A DNA stretch of 64,000 bases. It comes from Ophiura sarsii (lineage: Eukaryota; Echinodermata; Ophiuroidea; Amphilepidida; Ophiuridae). Shown here in pieces: positions 1 through 13,547 of the stretch (position 1 is its first letter; each line of letters begins with the position of its first letter). The position numbers and the translations under genes are program-made. The notes below the pieces were generated by a model. It was not told the DNA's origin, did no database searches, and saw nothing but the letters and a program-made list of their open reading frames with translations. The stretch lies in assembly GCA_035610835.1 (NCBI GenBank), contig JAYJML010000021.1, positions 547,001 through 611,000 of the forward strand, given 5' to 3'.

Positions 1-315
1 AGCTAGCAAGGTAGCATTACTCAGGAAAAGTCGGAAATCAACACGGATGTGTTTTTACATCACTTTTAAATTTTTCATAAAAATCGAATTGTGTTTTTAC
101 ATCACTTTGAAATTTTTCATCGAAATCTAATTTTTGCTCGTAATCGGGCGCATAGAGCAGCTAGCAAGGTAGCATTACTCAGGAAAAGTCGGAAATCAAC
201 ACAGATGTGTTTTGACATCACTTTTAAATTTTTCATAAAAATCGAATTGTGTTTTTACATCACTTTGAAATTTTTCATCGAAATCTAATTTTTGCTCGTA
301 TCGGGCGCATAGAGC

Positions 316-472
316 AGCTAGCAAGGTAGCATTACTCAGGAAAAGTCGGAAATCAACACGGATGTGTTTTTACATCACTTTTAAATTTTTCATAAAAATC
401 GAATTGTGTTTTTACATCACTTTGAAATTTTTCATAGAAATCCAATTTTTGCTCGTATCGGGCGCATAGAGC
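316..472 (+). repeat. reference 157-bp satellite monomer with two 42-bp subrepeats
   Basis: This monomer shows the internal plan. A 49-bp GC-richer start (AGCTAGCAAGG to ACGGATG) is followed by subrepeat A at 365-406 and subrepeat B at 407-448, then a tail containing GCTCGTATCGGGCGC. A and B are 42 bp each and match at 38 of 42 positions, so the monomer arose partly by internal duplication. The A/T tracts are concentrated in the subrepeats. The monomer also contains the palindrome GCTAGC. Confidence 0.95.
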
Positions 473-2210
473 AGCTAGCAAGGTAGCATTACTCAGGAAA
501 AGTCGGAAATCAAAACAGATGTGTTTTTACATCACTTTTAAATTTTTCATAAAAATCGAATTGTGTTTTTACATCACTTTGAAATTTTTCATCGAAATCT
601 AATTTTTGCTCGTATCGGGCGCATAGAGCAGCTAGCAAGGTAGCATTACTCAGGAAAAGTCGGAAATCAAAACAGATGTGTTTTTACATCACTTTTAAAT
701 TTTTCATAAAAATCGAATTGTGTTTTTACATCACTTTTAAATTTTCCATAAAAATCGAATTGTGTTTTTACATCACTTTGAAATTTTTCATAGAAATCCA
801 ATTTTTGATCGTATCGGGCGCATAGAGCAGCTAGCAAGGTATCATTACTCAGGAAAAGTCGGAAATCAACACGGATCTGTTTTTACATCACTTTTAAATT
901 TTTCATAAAAATCGAATTGTGTTTTTACATCACTTTGAAATTTTTCATCGAAATCTAATTTTTGCTCGTATCGGGCGCATAGAGCAGCTAGCAAGGTAGC
1001 ATTACTCAGGAAAAGTCGGAAATCAACACGGATGTGTTTTTACATCACTTTTAAATTTTTCATAAAAATCGAATTGTGTTTTTTACATCACTTTGAAATT
1101 TTTCATCGAAATCTATTTTTTGCTCGTATCGGGCGCATAGAGCAGCTAGCAAGGTAGCATTACTCAGGAAAAGTCGGAAATCAACACGGATGTGTTTTTA
1201 CATCACTTTTAAATTTTTCATAAAAATCGAATTGTGTTTTTACATCACTTTGAAATTTTTCATCGAAATCTAATTTTTGCTCGTATCGGGAGCATAGAGC
1301 AGCTAGCAAGGTAGCATTACTCAGGAAAAGTCGGAAATCAACACGGATGTGTTTTTACATCACTTTTAAATCTTTCATAAAAATCGAATTGTGTTTTTAC
1401 ATCACTTTTAAATTTTTCATAAAAATCGAATTGTGTTTTTACATCACTTTGAAATTTTTCATAGAAATCCAATTTTTGCTCGTATCGGGCGCATAGAGCA
1501 GCTAGCAAGGTAGCATTACTCAGGAAAAGTCGGAAATCAACACAGATGTGTTTTTACATCACTTTTAAATTTTTCATAAAAATCGAATTGTGCTTTTACA
1601 TCACTTTGAAATTTTTCATAGAAATCCAATTTTTGCTCGTATCGGGCGCATAGAGCAGCTAGCAAGGTAGCATTACTCAGGAAAAGTCGGAAATCAACAC
1701 GGATGTGTTTTTACATCACTTTTAAATTTTCCATAAAAATCGAATTGTGTTTTTACATCACTTTGAAATTTTTCATAGAAATCCAATTTTTGATCGTATC
1801 GGGCGCATAGAGCAGCTAGCAAGGTAGCATTACTCAGCAAAAGTCGGAAATCAACACGGATGTGTTTTTACATCACTTTTAAATTTTTCATAAAAATCGA
1901 ATTGTGTTTTTACATCACTTTGAAATTTTTCATCGAAATCTAATTTTTGCTCGTATCGGGCGCATAGAGCAGCTAGCAAGGTATCATTACTCAGGAAAAG
2001 TCGGAAATCAACACGGATCTGTTTTTACATCACTTTTAAATTTTTCATAAAAATCGAATTGTGTTTTTACATCACTTTGAAATTTTTCATCGAAATCTAA
2101 TTTTTGCTCGTATCGGGCGCATAGAGCAGCTAGCAAGGTAGCATTACTCAGGAAAAGTCGGAAATCAACACGGATGTGTTTTTACATCACTTTTAAATCT
2201 TTCATAAAAA

Positions 2211-5200
2211 TCGAATTGTGTTTTTACATCACTTTGAAATTTTTCATAGAAATCCAATTTTTGCTCGTATCGGGCGCATAGAGCAGCTAGCAAGGTAGCA
2301 TTACTCAGGAAAAGTCGGAAATCAACACAGATGTGTTTTTACATCACTTTTAAATTTTTCATAAAAATCGAATTGTGTTTTTACATCACTTTGAAATTTT
2401 TCATCGAAATCTAACTTTTGCTCGTATCGGGCGCATAGAGCAGCTAGCAAGGTAGCATTACTCAGGAAAAGTCGGAAATCAACACGGATGTGTTTTTACA
2501 TCACTTTGAAATTTTTCATAAAAATCGAATTGTGCTTTTACATCACTTTGAAATTTTTCATAGAAATCCAATTTTTGCTCGTATCGGGCGCATAGAGCAG
2601 CTAGCAAGGTAGCATTACTCAGGAAAAGTCGGAAATCAACACGGATGTGTTTTTACATCACTTTTAAATTTTTCATAAAAATCGAATTGTGTTTTTACAT
2701 CACTTTGAAATTTTTCATCGAAATCTAATTTTTGCTCGTATCGGGCGCATAGAGCAGCTAGCAAGGTAGCATTACTCAGGAAAAGTCGGAAATCAACACG
2801 GATGTGTTTTTACATCACTTTTAAATTTTTCATAAAAATCGAATTGTGTTTTTACATCACTTTGAAATTTTTCATCGAAATCTAATTTTTGCTCGTATCG
2901 GGCGCATAGAGCAGCTAGCAAGGTAGCATTACTCAGGAAAAGTCGGAAATCAACACAGATGTGTTTTGACATCACTTTTAAATTTTTCATAAAAATCGAA
3001 TTGTGTTTTTACATCACTTTGAAATTTTTCATCGAAATCTAATTTTTGCTCGTATCGGGCGCATAGAGCAGCTAGCAAGGTAGCATTACTCAGGAAAAGT
3101 CGGAAATCAACACGGATGTGTTTTTACATCACTTTTAAATTTTTCATAAAAATCGAATTGTGTTTTTACATCACTTTGAAATTTTTCATAGAAATCCAAT
3201 TTTTGCTCGTATCGGGCGCATAGAGCAGCTAGCAAGGTAGCATTACTCAGGAAAAGTCGGAAATCAAAACAGATGTGTTTTTACATCACTTTTAAATTTT
3301 TCATAAAAATCGAATTGTGTTTTTACATCACTTTGAAATTTTTCATCGAAATCTAATTTTTGCTCGTATCGGGCGCATAGAGCAGCTAGCAAGGTAGCAT
3401 TACTCAGGAAAAGTCGGAAATCAACACGGATGTGTTTTTACATCACTTTTAAATTTTTCATAAAAATCGAATTGTGTTTTTACATCACTTTGAAATTTTT
3501 CATCGAAATCTAATTTTTGCTCGTATCGGGCGCATAGAGCAGCTAGCAAGGTAGCATTACTCAGGAAAAGTCGGAAATCAACACAGATGTGTTTTGACAT
3601 CACTTTTAAATTTTTCATAAAAATCGAATTGTGTTTTTACATCACTTTGAAATTTTTCATCGAAATCTAATTTTTGCTCGTATCGGGCGCATAGAGCAGC
3701 TAGCAAGGTAGCATTACTCAGGAAAAGTCGGAAATCAACACGGATGTGTTTTTACATCACTTTTAAATTTTTCATAAAAATCGAATTGTGTTTTTACATC
3801 ACTTTGAAATTTTTCATAGAAATCCAATTTTTGCTCGTATCGGGCGCATAGAGCAGCTAGCAAGGTAGCATTACTCAGGAAAAGTCGGAAATCAAAACAG
3901 ATGTGTTTTTACATCACTTTTAAATTTTTCATAAAAATCGAATTGTGTTTTTACATCACTTTTAAATTTTTCATAAAAATCGAATTGTGTTTTTACATCA
4001 CTTTGAAATTTTTCATAGAAATCCAATTTTTGCTCGTATCGGGCGCATAGAGCAGCTAGCAAGGTAGCATTACTCAGGAAAAGTCGGAAATCAACACGGA
4101 TGTGTTTTTACATCACTTTTAAATTTTCCATAAAAATCGAATTGTGTTTTTACATCACTTTGAAATTTTTCATAGAAATCCAATTTTTGATCGTATCGGG
4201 CGCATAGAGCAGCTAGCAAGGTAGCATTACTCAGCAAAAGTCGGAAATCAACACGGATGTGTTTTTACATCACTTTTAAATTTTTCATAAAAATCGAATT
4301 GTGCTTTTACATCACTTTGAAATTTTTCATAGAAATCCAATTTTTGCTCGTATCGGGCGCATAGAGCAGCTAGCAAGGTAGCATTACTCAGGAAAAGTCG
4401 GAAATCAACACGGATGTGTTTTTACATCACTTTTAAATTTTCCATAAAAATCGAATTGTGTTTTTACATCACTTTGAAATTTTTCATAGAAATCCAATTT
4501 TTGCTCGTATCGGGCGCATAGAGCAGCTAGCAAGGTAGCATTACTCAGGAAAAGTCGGAAATCAACACAGATGTGTTTTTACATCACTTTTAAATTTTTC
4601 ATAAAAATCGAATTGTGTTTTTACATCACTTTGAAATTTTTCATCGAAATCTAACTTTTGCTCGTATCGGGCGCATAGAGCAGCTAGCAAGGTAGCATTA
4701 CTCAGGAAAAGTCGGAAATCAACACGGATGTGTTTTTACATCACTTTGAAATTTTTCATAAAAATCGAATTGTGCTTTTACATCACTTTGAAATTTTTCA
4801 TAGAAATCCAATTTTTGCTCGTATCGGGCGCATAGAGCAGCTAGCAAGGTAGCATTACTCAGGAAAAGTCGGAAATCAACACGGATGTGTTTTTACATCA
4901 CTTTTAAATTTTTCATAAAAATCGAATTGTGTTTTTACATCACTTTGAAATTTTTCATCGAAATCTAATTTTTGCTCGTATCGGGCGCATAGAGCAGCTA
5001 GCAAGGTAGCATTACTCAGGAAAAGTCGGAAATCAACACGGATGTGTTTTTACATCACTTTTAAATTTTTCATAAAAATCGAATTGTGTTTTTACATCAC
5101 TTTGAAATTTTTCATCGAAATCTAATTTTTGCTCGTATCGGGCGCATAGAGCAGCTAGCAAGGTAGCATTACTCAGGAAAAGTCGGAAATCAACACAGAT

Positions 5201-6690
5201 GTGTTTTGACATCACTTTTAAATTTTTCATAAAAATCGAATTGTGTTTTTACATCACTTTGAAATTTTTCATCGAAATCTAATTTTTGCTCGTATCGGGC
5301 GCATAGAGCAGCTAGCAAGGTAGCATTACTCAGGAAAAGTCGGAAATCAACACGGATGTGTTTTTACATCACTTTTAAATTTTTCATAAAAATCGAATTG
5401 TGTTTTTACATCACTTTGAAATTTTTCATAGAAATCCAATTTTTGCTCGTATCGGGCGCATAGAGCAGCTAGCAAGGTAGCATTACTCAGGAAAAGTCGG
5501 AAATCAAAACAGATGTGTTTTTACATCACTTTTAAATTTTTCATAAAAATCGAATTGTGTTTTTACATCACTTTGAAATTTTTCATCGAAATCTAATTTT
5601 TGCTCGTATCGGGCGCATAGAGCAGCTAGCAAGGTAGCATTACTCAGGAAAAGTCGGAAATCAACACGGATGTGTTTTTACATCACTTTTAAATTTTTCA
5701 TAAAAATCGAATTGTGTTTTTACATCACTTTGAAATTTTTCATCGAAATCTAATTTTTGCTCGTATCGGGCGCATAGAGCAGCTAGCAAGGTAGCATTAC
5801 TCAGGAAAAGTCGGAAATCAACACAGATGTGTTTTGACATCACTTTTAAATTTTTCATAAAAATCGAATTGTGTTTTTACATCACTTTGAAATTTTTCAT
5901 CGAAATCTAATTTTTGCTCGTATCGGGCGCATAGAGCAGCTAGCAAGGTAGCATTACTCAGGAAAAGTCGGAAATCAACACGGATGTGTTTTTACATCAC
6001 TTTTAAATTTTTCATAAAAATCGAATTGTGTTTTTACATCACTTTGAAATTTTTCATAGAAATCCAATTTTTGCTCGTATCGGGCGCATAGAGCAGCTAG
6101 CAAGGTAGCATTACTCAGGAAAAGTCGGAAATCAAAACAGATGTGTTTTTACATCACTTTTAAATTTTTCATAAAAATCGAATTGTGTTTTTACATCACT
6201 TTTAAATTTTTCATAAAAATCGAATTGTGTTTTTACATCACTTTGAAATTTTTCATAGAAATCCAATTTTTGCTCGTATCAGGCGCATAGAGCAGCTAGC
6301 AAGGTAGCATTACTCAGGAAAAGTCGGAAATCAACACGGATGTGTTTTTACATCACTTTTAAATTTTCCATAAAAATCGAATTGTGTTTTTACATCACTT
6401 TGAAATTTTTCATAGAAATCCAATTTTTGATCGTATCGGGCGCATAGAGCAGCTAGCAAGGTAGCATTACTCAGCAAAAGTCGGAAATCAACACGGATGT
6501 GTTTTTACATCACTTTTAAATTTTTCATAAAAATCGAATTGTGCTTTTACATCACTTTGAAATTTTTCATAGAAATCCAATTTTTGCTCGTATCGGGCGC
6601 ATAGAGCAGCTAGCAAGGTAGCATTACTCAGGAAAAGTCGGAAATCAACACGGATGTGTTTTTACATCACTTTTAAATTTTCCATAAAAA
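2211..6690 (+). repeat. tandem duplication of a 2240-bp higher-order block
   Basis: Sequence from about 2.21 to 4.45 kb repeats from about 4.45 to 6.69 kb at an offset of 2240 bp (thirteen 157-bp monomers plus one 199-bp monomer). Shared markers include the rare CTAACTTTTG at 2411 and 4651, and the TGTTTTGAC monomers near 2960/5200 and 3588/5828. The block edges are approximate. Confidence 0.85.
3855..4053 (+). repeat. 199-bp long-form satellite monomer
   Basis: An example of the long monomer class. Subrepeat A is present twice before subrepeat B, adding exactly 42 bp to the 157-bp form. About 28 such long monomers are scattered through the array, for example near 660, 1320, 6140, 10400, 14250, 16620, 21560, 27850, 33360, 39040 and 44030. 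They act as markers of the higher-order blocks. Confidence 0.93.
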
Positions 6691-7600
6691 TCGAATTGTG
6701 TTTTTACATCACTTTGAAATTTTTCATAGAAATCCAATTTTTGCTCGTATCGGGCGCATAGAGCAGCTAGCAAGGTAGCATTACTCAGGAAAAGTCGGAA
6801 ATCAACACGGATGTGTTTTTACATCACTTTTAAATTTTTCATAAAAATCGAATTGTGTTTTTACATCACTTTGAAATTTTTCATAGAAATCCAATTTTTG
6901 CTCGTATCGGGCGCATAGAGCAGCTAGCAAGGTAGCATTACTCAGGAAAAGTCGGAAATCAAAACAGATGTGTTTTTACATCACTTTTAAATTTTTCATA
7001 AAAATCGAATTGTGTTTTTACATCACTTTTAAATTTTTCATAAAAATCGAATTGTGTTTTTACATCACTTTGAAATTTTTCATCGAAATCTAATTTTTGC
7101 TCGTATCGGGCGCATAGAGCAGCTAGCAAGGTAGCATTACTCAGGAAAAGTCGGAAATCAACACGGATGTGTTTTTACATCACTTTTAAATTTTTCATAA
7201 AAATCGAATTGTGCTTTTACATCACTTTGAAATTTTTCATAGAAATCCAATTTTTGCTCGTATCGGGCGCATAGAGCAGCTAGCAAGGTAGCATTACTCA
7301 GGAAAAGTCGGAAATCAACACGGATGTGTTTTTACATCACTTTTAAATTTTCCATAAAAATCGAATTGTGTTTTTACATCACTTTGAAATTTTTCATAGA
7401 AATCCAATTTTTGATCGTATCGGGCGCATAGAGCAGCTAGCAAGGTAGCATTACTCAGCAAAAGTCGGAAATCAACACGGATGTGTTTTTACATCACTTT
7501 TAAATTTTTCATAAAAATCGAATTGTGTTTTTACATCACTTTGAAATTTTTCATCGAAATCTAATTTTTGCTCGTATCGGGCGCATAGAGCAGCTAGCAA

Positions 7601-10600
7601 GGTATCATTACTCAGGAAAAGTCGGAAATCAACACGGATCTGTTTTTACATCACTTTTAAATTTTTCATAAAAATCGAATTGTGTTTTTACATCACTTTG
7701 AAATTTTTCATCGAAATCTAATTTTTGCTCGTATCGGGCGCATAGAGCAGCTAGCAAGGTAGCATTACTCAGGAAAAGTCGGAAATCAACACGGATGTAT
7801 TTTTACATCACTTTTAAATCTTTCATAAAAATCGAATTGTGTTTTTACATCACTTTGAAATTTTTCATCGAAATCTAATTTTTGCTCGTATCGGGCGCAT
7901 AGAGCAGCTAGCAAGGTAGCATTACTCAGGAAAAGTCGGAAATCAACACGGATGTGTTTTTACATCACTTTTAAATTTTTCATAAAAATCGAATTGTGTT
8001 TTTACATCACTTTGAAATTTTTCATCGAAATCTAATTTTTGCTCGTAATCGGGCGCATAGAGCAGCTAGCAAGGTAGCATTACTCAGGAAAAGTCGGAAA
8101 TCAACACAGATGTGTTTTGACATCACTTTTAAATTTTTCATAAAAATCGAATTGTGTTTTTACATCACTTTGAAATTTTTCATCGAAATCTAATTTTTGC
8201 TCGTATCGGGCGCATAGAGCAGCTAGCAAGGTAGCATTACTCAGGAAAAGTCGGAAATCAACACGGATGTGTTTTTACATCACTTTTAAATTTTTCATAA
8301 AAATCGAATTGTGTTTTTACATCACTTTGAAATTTTTCATAGAAATCCAATTTTTGCTCGTATCGGGCGCATAGAGCAGCTAGCAAGGTAGCATTACTCA
8401 GGAAAAGTCGGAAATCAAAACAGATGTGTTTTTACATCACTTTTAAATTTTTCATAAAAATCGAATTGTGTTTTTACATCACTTTGAAATTTTTCATCGA
8501 AATCTAATTTTTGCTCGTATCGGGCGCATAGAGCAGCTAGCAACGTAGCATTACTCAGGAAAAGTCGGAAATCAAAACAGATGTGTTTTTACATCACTTT
8601 TAAATTTTTCATAAAAATCGAATTGTGTTTTTACATCACTTTTAAATTTTCCATAAAAATCGAATTGTGTTTTTACATCACTTTGAAATTTTTCATAGAA
8701 ATCCAATTTTTGATCGTATCGGGCGCATAGAGCAGCTAGCAAGGTATCATTACTCAGGAAAAGTCGGAAATCAACACGGATCTGTTTTTACATCACTTTT
8801 AAATTTTTCATAAAAATCGAATTGTGTTTTTACATCACTTTGAAATTTTTCATCGAAATCTAATTTTTGCTCGTATCGGGCGCATAGAGCAGCTAGCAAG
8901 GTAGCATTACTCAGGAAAAGTCGGAAATCAACACGGATGTATTTTTACATCACTTTTAAATCTTTCATAAAAATCGAATTGTGTTTTTACATCACTTTGA
9001 AATTTTTCATCGAAATCTAATTTTTGCTCGTATCGGGCGCATAGAGCAGCTAGCAAGGTAGCATTACTCAGGAAAAGTCGGAAATCAACACGGATGTGTT
9101 TTTACATCACTTTTAAATTTTTCATAAAAATCGAATTGTGTTTTTACATCACTTTGAAATTTTTCATCGAAATCTAATTTTTGCTCGTAATCGGGCGCAT
9201 AGAGCAGCTAGCAAGGTAGCATTACTCAGGAAAAGTCGGAAATCAACACAGATGTGTTTTGACATCACTTTTAAATTTTTCATAAAAATCGAATTGTGTT
9301 TTTACATCACTTTGAAATTTTTCATCGAAATCTAATTTTTGCTCGTATCGGGCGCATAGAGCAGCTAGCAAGGTAGCATTACTCAGGAAAAGTCGGAAAT
9401 CAACACGGATGTGTTTTTACATCACTTTTAAATTTTTCATAAAAATCGAATTGTGTTTTTACATCACTTTGAAATTTTTCATAGAAATCCAATTTTTGCT
9501 CGTATCGGGCGCATAGAGCAGCTAGCAAGGTAGCATTACTCAGGAAAAGTCGGAAATCAAAACAGATGTGTTTTTACATCACTTTTAAATTTTTCATAAA
9601 AATCGAATTGTGTTTTTACATCACTTTGAAATTTTTCATCGAAATCTAATTTTTGCTCGTATCGGGCGCATAGAGCAGCTAGCAACGTAGCATTACTCAG
9701 GAAAAGTCGGAAATCAAAACAGATGTGTTTTTACATCACTTTTAAATTTTTCATAAAAATCGAATTGTGTTTTTACATCACTTTTAAATTTTCCATAAAA
9801 ATCGAATTGTGTTTTTACATCACTTTGAAATTTTTCATAGAAATCCAATTTTTGATCGTATCGGGCGCATAGAGCAGCTAGCAAGGTATCATTACTCAGG
9901 AAAAGTCGGAAATCAACACGGATCTGTTTTTACATCACTTTTAAATTTTTCATAAAAATCGAATTGTGTTTTTACATCACTTTGAAATTTTTCATCGAAA
10001 TCTAATTTTTGCTCGTATCGGGCGCATAGAGCAGCTAGCAAGGTAGCATTACTCAGGAAAAGTCGGAAATCAACACGGATGTGTTTTTACATCACTTTTA
10101 AATTTTTCATAAAAATCGAATTGTGTTTTTTACATCACTTTGAAATTTTTCATCGAAATCTATTTTTTGCTCGTATCGGGCGCATAGAGCAGCTAGCAAG
10201 GTAGCATTACTCAGGAAAAGTCGGAAATCAACACGGATGTGTTTTTACATCACTTTTAAATTTTTCATAAAAATCGAATTGTGTTTTTACATCACTTTGA
10301 AATTTTTCATCGAAATCTAATTTTTGCTCGTATCGGGAGCATAGAGCAGCTAGCAAGGTAGCATTACTCAGGAAAAGTCGGAAATCAACACGGATGTGTT
10401 TTTACATCACTTTTAAATCTTTCATAAAAATCGAATTGTGTTTTTACATCACTTTTAAATTTTTCATAAAAATCGAATTGTGTTTTTACATCACTTTGAA
10501 ATTTTTCATAGAAATCCAATTTTTGCTCGTATCGGGCGCATAGAGCAGCTAGCAAGGTAGCATTACTCAGGAAAAGTCGGAAATCAACACAGATGTGTTT

Positions 10601-11026
10601 TTACATCACTTTTAAATTTTTCATAAAAATCGAATTGTGCTTTTACATCACTTTGAAATTTTTCATAGAAATCCAATTTTTGCTCGTATCGGGCGCATAG
10701 AGCAGCTAGCAAGGTAGCATTACTCAGGAAAAGTCGGAAATCAACACGGATGTGTTTTTACATCACTTTTAAATTTTCCATAAAAATCGAATTGTGTTTT
10801 TACATCACTTTGAAATTTTTCATAGAAATCCAATTTTTGATCGTATCGGGCGCATAGAGCAGCTAGCAAGGTAGCATTACTCAGCAAAAGTCGGAAATCA
10901 ACACGGATGTGTTTTTACATCACTTTTAAATTTTTCATAAAAATCGAATTGTGTTTTTACATCACTTTGAAATTTTTCATCGAAATCTAATTTTTGCTCG
11001 TATCGGGCGCATAGAGCAGCTAGCAA
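7601..11026 (+). repeat. three tandem 1142-bp higher-order repeats (7 monomers each)
   Basis: The rare word GGTATCATT, where most monomers have GGTAGCATT, starts at 7601, 8743, 9885 and 11027, exactly 1142 bp apart. 1142 equals six 157-bp monomers, one 199-bp monomer and one inserted base. The first two blocks also share private variants at the same offset: GTATTTTTAC at 7797 and 8939, and CAACGTAGC at 8541 and 9683. The third block instead matches 838-1979. Confidence 0.92.
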
Positions 11027-13547
11027 GGTATCATTACTCAGGAAAAGTCGGAAATCAACACGGATCTGTTTTTACATCACTTTTAAATTTTTCATAAAAA
11101 TCGAATTGTGTTTTTACATCACTTTGAAATTTTTCATCGAAATCTAATTTTTGCTCGTATCGGGCGCATAGAGCAGCTAGCAAGGTAGCATTACTCAGGA
11201 AAAGTCGGAAATCAACACGGATGTGTTTTTACATCACTTTTAAATCTTTCATAAAAATCGAATTGTGTTTTTACATCACTTTGAAATTTTTCATAGAAAT
11301 CCAATTTTTGCTCGTATCGGGCGCATAGAGCAGCTAGCAAGGTAGCATTACTCAGGAAAAGTCGGAAATCAACACAGATGTGTTTTTACATCACTTTTAA
11401 ATTTTTCATAAAAATCGAATTGTGTTTTTACATCACTTTGAAATTTTTCATCGAAATCTAACTTTTGCTCGTATCGGGCGCATAGAGCAGCTAGCAAGGT
11501 AGCATTACTCAGGAAAAGTCGGAAATCAACACGGATGTGTTTTTACATCACTTTGAAATTTTTCATAAAAATCGAATTGTGCTTTTACATCACTTTGAAA
11601 TTTTTCATAGAAATCCAATTTTTGCTCGTATCGGGCGCATAGAGCAGCTAGCAAGGTAGCATTACTCAGGAAAAGTCGGAAATCAACACGGATGTGTTTT
11701 TACATCACTTTTAAATTTTTCATAAAAATCGAATTGTGTTTTTACATCACTTTGAAATTTTTCATCGAAATCTAATTTTTGCTCGTATCGGGCGCATAGA
11801 GCAGCTAGCAAGGTAGCATTACTCAGGAAAAGTCGGAAATCAACACGGATGTGTTTTTACATCACTTTTAAATTTTTCATAAAAATCGAATTGTGTTTTT
11901 ACATCACTTTGAAATTTTTCATCGAAATCTAATTTTTGCTCGTATCGGGCGCATAGAGCAGCTAGCAAGGTAGCATTACTCAGGAAAAGTCGGAAATCAA
12001 CACAGATGTGTTTTGACATCACTTTTAAATTTTTCATAAAAATCGAATTGTGTTTTTACATCACTTTGAAATTTTTCATCGAAATCTAATTTTTGCTCGT
12101 ATCGGGCGCATAGAGCAGCTAGCAAGGTAGCATTACTCAGGAAAAGTCGGAAATCAACACGGATGTGTTTTTACATCACTTTTAAATTTTTCATAAAAAT
12201 CGAATTGTGTTTTTACATCACTTTGAAATTTTTCATAGAAATCCAATTTTTGCTCGTATCGGGCGCATAGAGCAGCTAGCAAGGTAGCATTACTCAGGAA
12301 AAGTCGGAAATCAAAACAGATGTGTTTTTACATCACTTTTAAATTTTTCATAAAAATCGAATTGTGTTTTTACATCACTTTGAAATTTTTCATCGAAATC
12401 TAATTTTTGCTCGTATCGGGCGCATAGAGCAGCTAGCAAGGTAGCATTACTCAGGAAAAGTCGGAAATCAACACGGATGTGTTTTTACATCACTTTTAAA
12501 TTTTTCATAAAAATCGAATTGTGTTTTTACATCACTTTGAAATTTTTCATCGAAATCTAATTTTTGCTCGTATCGGGCGCATAGAGCAGCTAGCAAGGTA
12601 GCATTACTCAGGAAAAGTCGGAAATCAACACAGATGTGTTTTGACATCACTTTTAAATTTTTCATAAAAATCGAATTGTGTTTTTACATCACTTTGAAAT
12701 TTTTCATCGAAATCTAATTTTTGCTCGTATCGGGCGCATAGAGCAGCTAGCAAGGTAGCATTACTCAGGAAAAGTCGGAAATCAACACGGATGTGTTTTT
12801 ACATCACTTTTAAATTTTTCATAAAAATCGAATTGTGTTTTTACATCACTTTGAAATTTTTCATAGAAATCCAATTTTTGCTCGTATCGGGCGCATAGAG
12901 CAGCTAGCAAGGTAGCATTACTCAGGAAAAGTCGGAAATCAAAACAGATGTGTTTTTACATCACTTTTAAATTTTTCATAAAAATCGAATTGTGTTTTTA
13001 CATCACTTTTAAATTTTTCATAAAAATCGAATTGTGTTTTTACATCACTTTGAAATTTTTCATAGAAATCCAATTTTTGCTCGTATCGGGCGCATAGAGC
13101 AGCTAGCAAGGTAGCATTACTCAGGAAAAGTCGGAAATCAACACGGATGTGTTTTTACATCACTTTTAAATTTTCCATAAAAATCGAATTGTGTTTTTAC
13201 ATCACTTTGAAATTTTTCATAGAAATCCAATTTTTGATCGTATCGGGCGCATAGAGCAGCTAGCAAGGTAGCATTACTCAGCAAAAGTCGGAAATCAACA
13301 CGGATGTGTTTTTACATCACTTTTAAATTTTTCATAAAAATCGAATTGTGCTTTTACATCACTTTGAAATTTTTCATAGAAATCCAATTTTTGCTCGTAT
13401 CGGGCGCATAGAGCAGCTAGCAAGGTAGCATTACTCAGGAAAAGTCGGAAATCAACACGGATGTGTTTTTACATCACTTTTAAATTTTCCATAAAAATCG
13501 AATTGTGTTTTTACATCACTTTGAAATTTTTCATAGAAATCCAATTT
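9048..13547 (+). repeat. about 4.5-kb segmental copy of positions 1-4500
   Basis: At an offset of 9047 bp the order of variant monomers in 1-4500 is reproduced. It includes the one-base-longer monomer (CGTAATCGG at about 140 and 9187), GGTATCATT at 838/9885 and 1980/11027, the CGGGAGCAT variant near 1287/10334, and TCAGCAAAAG near 4231/13278. Similarity in order stops at about 4500/13547. The left limit is set by the window edge. Confidence 0.85.
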
